Part shown: positions 31,405 to 34,173 of the stretch, piece after piece
How the letters are laid out: every line of letters starts with the position of its first letter
How positions within the stretch are numbered: position 1 is the first letter of the stretch
Assembly (NCBI GenBank): GCA_037447655.1
Contig: JBBHKE010001496.1
Coordinates: 202,401-236,573, forward strand
DNA: 34,173 nt
Reading direction: 5' to 3'
Origin: Zygnema cylindricum
Lineage: Eukaryota; Streptophyta; Zygnematophyceae; Zygnematales; Zygnemataceae
Translations under genes and position numbers: made by a program
Notes under the pieces: model-generated
What the model was told of the DNA's origin: nothing
Databases searched by the model: none
The model's input: only the letters and a program-made list of their open reading frames with translations

Positions 31405-34144
31405 ATACGTATATATATATATATTATTATTTTTTTTCAGGATTTTATAGCCATTTATCTTGTTTTGACTCTCAAATCCATCAAAATCATGGAAATTTAA
31501 TGAAATTTAAGGAAAATTTAATGAGAATTTTATGGAATTATTATTTGATTTAATTGAGCTTAATTTAATTTAATTCAATTTTATCTTAATTTTCTTTTCT
31601 TACAGGGTTTACAGTTCCTGTTTTGATGCTCACAAATACCTTTAAAGCTGTGGAAATTGATGGAAATTCACTGAAATTTAAGGAAATCTAATGAAAATTT
31701 GATGGAAATTTTATAAAAATCTGTCGGAAATAATATTATTTATTTGTTTTTATTTGATTTTTATTTTATTTTCCAGAATTTAAAGCCCTATTTGTCGTGT
31801 TTTGGGCTTATGAAGTCACAAAATGACGGAAGCAGTTACAGCTTAAATCTGGCCAGTGTACCCCCCGAATTCCTCACTTCAGGTCAATTTATACCCCCTT
31901 TTTGTCTAAAAAAAAAATCTAAAAAAATAACTAAAAATAATCTAGAAAAAAAATTACCAATGCACCTCAAATTTCTGTAAAATTACCCCAGAAAATCCCA
32001 GAAAACCCCATTTAAACCTATCAAAATACATTAGTATATGATGAGTCTGGCCCGTTGTACCCCCCGAATTCCTCACTTTGGTGAATTTATACCCCCCTTT
32101 TTTCTTTTTGATTTTGGAAAAATAACTAAAGAAAAATTAAGAAAAAAAACTCCAAAAATACTAAATATCTGTGAAAATACCCGTAAACTTACTTGTAAAA
32201 AACCTAAAAAAATTGAAATCCAGGAATTTGAGAACTTGGGATGTTTGAAATTTTGGAATTTTGGCAAATTTGGAGTCTTGGGATTTTTGGACTTTTGGAA
32301 TTTTTTGAGAATTTTGAAATTTTGGGAACTTGGGAATTTTTGAATATTAGGGTTCAAAAAAATTAACGGAATGAACTTTTTCTTAAAGAGCTTGTTATGT
32401 ATATACATATAAATAAAATATGCACTCAAAGAATTACCGCAGAAAGTGTGGCATAAAACAGTGGAATTTTTTTTTTTGTTTTTTTTTTTTTTCAGAGTCT
32501 CGAAGAATTACGGTGGAAAGTATGGTGTATAATTATGGAACATTATTATTGGCTCTCCTCAGTGGGAAGACTATTAGACCTAATCAGGTAAAAACCGACC
32601 TTATTTTTTAATTTTATTTTTTTTCCTTTTTTTCCCCCTTTTTTTCCCCTTTTTTTTTCCTTGGATTTGATTCAAATTTGGGAAAGGTAAAACCGGTTAA
32701 AGTTTGTCGCTTATGCCTTACAAGAACCGTTATATTTTTCCATGTATTCCTTTTTTTATTTTTATTTTTAATTTAATTTAATTTATTTTATTTTTTCTTA
32801 TTGTTATTGCTTTTTTTTTTTAATTCTTTTTAGAAGAATAATGGTTTTGTGAATAAATTTCTCTTGTTTGAAAGAGATGAGAAAACCATGTTTTTTTTCT
32901 ATTTTTCTATTTTTCATTTTTAACTCTAAAAAAGAAATCCAGAAATAGCGAAAAATTCCAGAAAATTAAAACAAAAGGTGAAGAAAAAACTAGAGAGAAA
33001 GAACTTACAAAACTGTGCCTTTTTTTTGTCAGTTTCTGGACTCGATGAAGAAAAATCGGCCATCAATATCAAAGAACATTAAAAACCCCAAAAAAAATCC
33101 AAAAAATCATCAAAAAATCCCAAAAAAATATGAAGAAAAACTAGAAGAAAAACCTGACAATATTGTACCTTTTTTTTGTCAGTTTTTGGGAAAAGGTGAA
33201 CGGAAATTCGGCCATGAACAGCGCCCTTACAGTAAACCCGAAAAATTACAAAAATAATTCCGGAAAAAATCCAAAAAAATCTCAAAAAAATCCCAAAAAA
33301 ATATGAAAAAAACTAGGAGAAGAACCTGACATAATTGTACCCTTTTTTTGTCAGTTTCTGGACTTGGTAAACGGGAATTCGGCCATGGACGTGATAGTGG
33401 ACAGCGCCCTTATGGAGAGACAGGGGACAAAGAGTGCCATGGATCTCATCCCATTGGTCGCAGATTGCCTCAAAATAAACCCCGAAGACCGTCCCTCTTT
33501 TAGTCAAATTATTAAAGTTCTCGAAGTTATTGAGACGGGAACTAAGGTGTGATTTTTTTTTTTTTTGGGATTTTCCGGGATTTTTTTGGATTTTTTTTTT
33601 GATTTTTTTTTGAATTTTTCCCTCTTTTAGTCAAACAATTGAAATTCTCGAAGTTATTGAAACAGGAACAAACTTAGGTGTGTCTTTCTTTTTTTTAGAT
33701 TTTTTTTCGGGATTGTTTTTGGATTGCTTTTGGATTTTTTTTGGGGTTTTTTCTTTTATATCTAACGGTGGTAAATTGCCTAAAAGAAATCTTAAAAACC
33801 TATGCCATTTTTTTATATTTTTCAATGGAACTTTTTTCGAGGGTTCAAGTAGATATTACTTCACTGGGTTGGTCTTCGATTTCCTCTCCCTCCCCCTCCC
33901 CCCCTTTGAAGACTCTTCCTTTAACCCTAAACTTTTTTTTTATTTTGGTTTTTTTTGGATTTTTTGTGAGGATTTTCTTTTCTATTTAACGGTGGTAAAT
34001 CGCCTAAAAAAAACCTTAAAAAACCTATACCATTTTTTTTTTTTTAAAGCGGATTTTTTTCTGAGAGTTCAGGTAGATATTACTTCACAGGGTTGGTCAT
34101 CAAATTTTTCTCCCTCTCCCCCTTCAGAAGACTCTCCCTCTTAA
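25542..34144 (+). CDS. BSK-like receptor-like cytoplasmic pseudokinase, nine exons
   Basis: Join of 25542-25683, 27185-27281, 28708-28756, 30181-30316, 30717-30847, 31777-31882, 32496-32587, 33355-33546 and 34073-34144: 1017 bases, 338 residues. It starts [10 protein letters not shown], an N-myristoylation signal with a nearby Cys for palmitoylation, as in membrane-anchored BSKs that relay brassinosteroid receptor signals. Residues 64-79 ([16 protein letters not shown]) are the usual linker. Residues 97-141 hold [16 protein letters not shown] and [17 protein letters not shown]. Residues 173-183 ([11 protein letters not shown]) replace the HRDLKxxN loop as in BSKs, and CFG at 193-195 replaces DFG. 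PPE is at 214-216 and EDRPSF at 295-300. Missing are the glycine loop, the beta-3 lysine and the C-terminal TPR region (family members are nearer 480-500 residues). The family call is firm; exons 3 and 9 and functionality are less sure. Confidence 0.88.
25690..26396 (+). repeat. ~60-base minisatellite in BSK intron 1 resembling its own donor
   Basis: About a dozen diverged units with a consensus near ACAATTAGTAATATGTTTGTGACATTTGATTCTTTTTCTATT (split here only by eye). The very first unit overlaps the exon 1 donor: the bases after the splice site read GTTAGTGGACATTTGATT and then a GTTTTC-T run. This suggests the array grew from the donor region. Confidence 0.7.
26397..27184. other. Rest of BSK intron 1, T-rich
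   Basis: T-rich with diverged TTTCGATATTC-like words at 26935-27115 and a TTTTTTAAATTTTGCAG acceptor. No exon recognised between exons 1 and 2. Confidence 0.5.
27185..27281 (+). CDS. BSK exon 2
   Basis: Encodes residues 48-79 and two bases of codon 80. It gives a Pro-rich linker ([19 protein letters not shown]), then [13 protein letters not shown], the segment just before the kinase-like domain in many receptor-like cytoplasmic kinases. Donor TTCAG|GTAATT. Confidence 0.93.
27288..27957 (+). repeat. 670-base C/T low-complexity tract starting seven bases into BSK intron 2
   Basis: CTCCCTCTCC-type units with no long purine interruption. It begins immediately after the exon 2 donor. The long open frames on both strands are artefacts. 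Confidence 0.9.
27985..28095 (+). repeat. G/A-rich tract in BSK intron 2
   Basis: GAGGGAGGGAAGAGGGAGAG-type sequence. It is complementary in composition to the preceding CT tract, so the transcript could fold into a long purine-pyrimidine hairpin. Confidence 0.8.
28096..28412. other. Unique part of BSK intron 2
   Basis: Mixed composition. A TGTGTTTCAG acceptor at 28171-28180 and a GCA|GTAAGT donor near 28290 bracket 112 bases. The frame needed after exon 2 meets a stop after 12 codons and shows no kinase resemblance, so I did not call an exon. Confidence 0.4.
28413..28488 (+). repeat. 38-base tandem duplication, GTAC-rich
   Basis: Two units starting CCAATCAGAATGCAGTTCCG and ending AAAGTACAGCTG, differing at one base. 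It belongs to a GTAC-rich stretch (28390-28530) like the element block upstream, suggesting an inserted mobile sequence within intron 2. Confidence 0.9.
28708..28756 (+). CDS. BSK exon 3 (short, tentative 5' end)
   Basis: Encodes [16 protein letters not shown] (residues 81-96). Joined to exon 4 it gives [18 protein letters not shown], which aligns with the WPDxRQFLEEARAVGxLR segment of BSKs. The donor CTT|GTAAGATA is good and is echoed three times downstream. The acceptor GGTGGGCAG lacks the long T tract of the other introns. The frame fits exactly between exons 2 and 4. The original exon head, with glycine loop and lysine, seems lost. Confidence 0.6.
28785..29372 (+). repeat. TATATACA microsatellite in BSK intron 3
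   Basis: About 590 bases of TATATA, TACATATA and TGTATATA units. Open frames rich in Tyr, Ile and Val are artefacts. Confidence 0.9.
29385..29587 (+). repeat. Three echoes of the BSK exon 3 donor junction
   Basis: TTTTTTCTTGTAGGATA (GT at 29421), CGGAAGTTTTTCTTGTAAGATA (splice part TTTTTCTTGTAAGATA, GT at 29488) and GGCATGTTTTCGTAAGGTA (GT at 29573) each follow a ~30-base stretch resembling exon 3. They match the true junction GAGGAAGTTTTTGCTTGTAA at 28741. They lie beyond the TA microsatellite. Confidence 0.7.
29703..29764 (+). repeat. TA microsatellite followed by TG
   Basis: About 31 TA units, then TGTGTGTGTGTG. A shorter TA run lies at 29820-29841. Confidence 0.95.
30181..30316 (+). CDS. 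BSK exon 4 (N-lobe end and hinge)
   Basis: Acceptor TTTTTTTGCAG, donor CATT|GTGAGT. Encodes [20 protein letters not shown], then [20 protein letters not shown] and QHLFH (residues 97-141). LLVAEFMP matches the hinge of the BSK family almost exactly. Confidence 0.95.
30425..30486 (+). repeat. Echo of the BSK exon 4 donor junction
   Basis: GATGCCCAATTTATTGCGCA and the following ~40 bases align, with about one-third changes, to the end of exon 4 (GTGGCCGAATTTATGCCCAA onward) and on into the intron start GAGTTTT. The donor GT has decayed (CTGAG for TGTGAG). Confidence 0.75.
30717..30847 (+). CDS. BSK exon 5 (pseudo-catalytic loop)
   Basis: Acceptor ATATTTTTTTAG, donor GCA|GTAAGT. Encodes residues 142-185, with [20 protein letters not shown] and [11 protein letters not shown]. 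In active kinases the last would be HRDLKxxN; the lysine position is Asn, as in BSKs. Confidence 0.95.
30976..31023 (+). repeat. Echo of the BSK exon 5 donor junction
   Basis: CCTGATTTAAGCTCTTTTAG and the following TTTTTTGAGGCTGTTAAGTA mirror CCGGATTTAAATGCTTATAG and TTTTTGATGCAGTAAGTA at the true junction, about 165 bases upstream. The GT has become TT. Confidence 0.8.
31249..31665 (+). repeat. Three echoes of the BSK exon 6 acceptor junction
   Basis: T-rich runs followed by CAGGATTTACGTC (31249), CAGGATTTTATAGCC (31438) and CAGGGTTTACAG (31603). Each is followed by a TTTGTTTTGA-like word and TGGAAATT. They mirror the true CAGAATTTAAAGCCCTA at 31774 with its TGTTTTGGGCTT and GACGGAAGC. Spacings are 189, 165 and 171 bases, and each copy retains AG. 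Confidence 0.85.
31777..31882 (+). CDS. BSK exon 6 (CFG motif and PPE)
   Basis: Acceptor ATTTTCCAG, donor TCAG|GTCAAT. Encodes [20 protein letters not shown] and [15 protein letters not shown] (residues 186-220). SCFGLMK is the BSK replacement for the DFG motif; PPEFL matches the APE region. Confidence 0.95.
32037..32100 (+). repeat. Echo of the BSK exon 6 donor junction
   Basis: TACCCCCCGAATTCCTCACT is identical to the exon end, followed by TTGGTGAATTTATACCCCCC in place of TCAGGTCAATTTATACCCCC. The spacing is 198 bases. It keeps a GT and is the least decayed echo. Confidence 0.93.
32421..32467 (+). repeat. Echo of the BSK exon 7 acceptor side
   Basis: TCAAAGAATTACCGCAGAAA and GTGTGGCATAAAACAGTGGAA mirror TCGAAGAATTACGGTGGAAA and GTATGGTGTATAATTATGGAA at the start of exon 7, 75-80 bases downstream. 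Confidence 0.85.
32496..32587 (+). CDS. BSK exon 7
   Basis: Acceptor TTTTTTTTCAG, donor CAG|GTAAAA. Completes Glu221 and encodes [20 protein letters not shown] then [10 protein letters not shown] (residues 222-251). This matches the [21 protein letters not shown] segment of BSKs. Confidence 0.95.
33018..33230 (+). repeat. Two echoes of the BSK exon 8 acceptor junction
   Basis: TTTTTTTGTCAGTTTCTGGA at 33021 and TTTTTTTGTCAGTTTTTGGG at 33171, each followed by decayed exon text (TCGGCCATCAAT; ATTCGGCCATGAACAGCGCC). The true junction TTTTTTTGTCAGTTTCTGGA is at 33343. The intron pieces between them (CCCAAAAAAATATGAA..AAAACTAG..GAAGAA) are also repeated, showing whole-segment tandem duplication with units of 150 and 172 bases. 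Confidence 0.93.
33355..33546 (+). CDS. BSK exon 8 (C-lobe end)
   Basis: Acceptor TTTTTGTCAG, donor AAG|GTGTGA. Encodes residues 252-315, including [40 protein letters not shown] and [11 protein letters not shown]. The Arg of DRPSF is the conserved C-lobe Arg of kinases. If the donor were not used, the frame would stop two codons later. Confidence 0.92.
33608..33685 (+). repeat. Echo of the BSK exon 8 donor junction
   Basis: CCCTCTTTTAGTCAAACAAT, then ATTCTCGAAGTTATTGAAAC and AACTTAGGTGTG mirror the last ~65 bases of exon 8 and its donor, 131 bases downstream. The GT is kept. Confidence 0.93.
33836..33905 (+). repeat. Echo of the BSK exon 9 acceptor junction
   Basis: GGGTTCAAGTAGATATTACT and TCACTGGGTTGGTCTTCGAT mirror the true AGTTCAGGTAGATATTACTT at 34067 and the following exon text. 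The spacing is 224 bases; CAG has become CAAG, so the acceptor is altered. Confidence 0.9.
34073..34144 (+). CDS. BSK exon 9 (terminal, short)
   Basis: Acceptor GAGAGTTCAG, then 23 codons to [23 protein letters not shown] then SPS. It is a Ser/Pro-rich tail in place of the TPR region found in BSKs. It is supported by frame (phase 0) and by the echo of its acceptor. Read-through of the exon 8 donor (stop after Val) is the alternative end. Confidence 0.6.
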   Translation, partial: VDITSQGWSSNFSPSPPSEDSPS

Positions 34145-34173
34145 CCGTTAGCCCTCCAAAACCCCATTTTTTT

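Noticed and set aside
32681-32710. GGAAAGGTAAAACCGGTTAAAG as an echo of the exon 7 donor (CAGGTAAAAACCGACC)
   Set aside because: It is in the right place and about 100 bases away, but the match is short and lacks exon text, so it was not counted.

Overview
This is nuclear DNA of a plant (streptophyte) with a compact protein repertoire but large, low-complexity introns. The evidence is two spliced genes: a thiamin pyrophosphokinase of plant type, and a relative of the brassinosteroid-signaling kinases (BSK), a family known from plants. Plant-type TTTAGGG telomere-like motifs also occur. I cannot name the lineage. The low GC content, divergent BSK protein and homopolymer-rich introns do not point clearly to a well-known flowering plant.

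Layout. 1-1514: the first three coding exons of a thiamin pyrophosphokinase on the minus strand, running off the left edge. 1739-2580: an 840-base purine tract upstream of that gene. 2581-4400: AT-rich sequence holding a ~178-base tandem repeat. 4400-14302: a dense patchwork of non-autonomous DNA transposons. It contains two hAT-like families with 8-base target duplications, one small family flanked by TA, and a family of long inverted-repeat elements whose ends read roughly AGGGTGTGTCCCCATGTA. This block is strikingly rich in GTAC. 14436-20548: two apparently identical 1116-base direct repeats flanking 3.9 kb that carries an orphan last exon of a membrane protein and a broken PIF/Harbinger transposase. 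20549-24480: the rest of a nested pair of hAT-like elements, another long inverted-repeat element and unassigned GTAC-rich sequence. 24532-25515: CT microsatellites, then a telomere-like minisatellite. 25542-34144: a nine-exon BSK-like pseudokinase on the plus strand.

The BSK exon model has a total length divisible by three (1017 bases, 338 codons plus stop), uses GT-AG introns throughout, and matches the family from its N-myristoylation signal to the end of the kinase-like domain. It lacks a recognisable glycine loop and beta-3 lysine, and it lacks the usual C-terminal TPR region.

The most unusual observation is that most exon-intron junctions of this BSK gene are followed (donors) or preceded (acceptors) by one to three decayed copies of the same junction, about 65-225 bases apart, inside the introns. 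I call these junction echoes. They include part of the exon, the splice site and part of the intron. They always lie on the intron side, with the working copy next to the exon body. This suggests introns that grow by tandem duplication of their own splice junctions.
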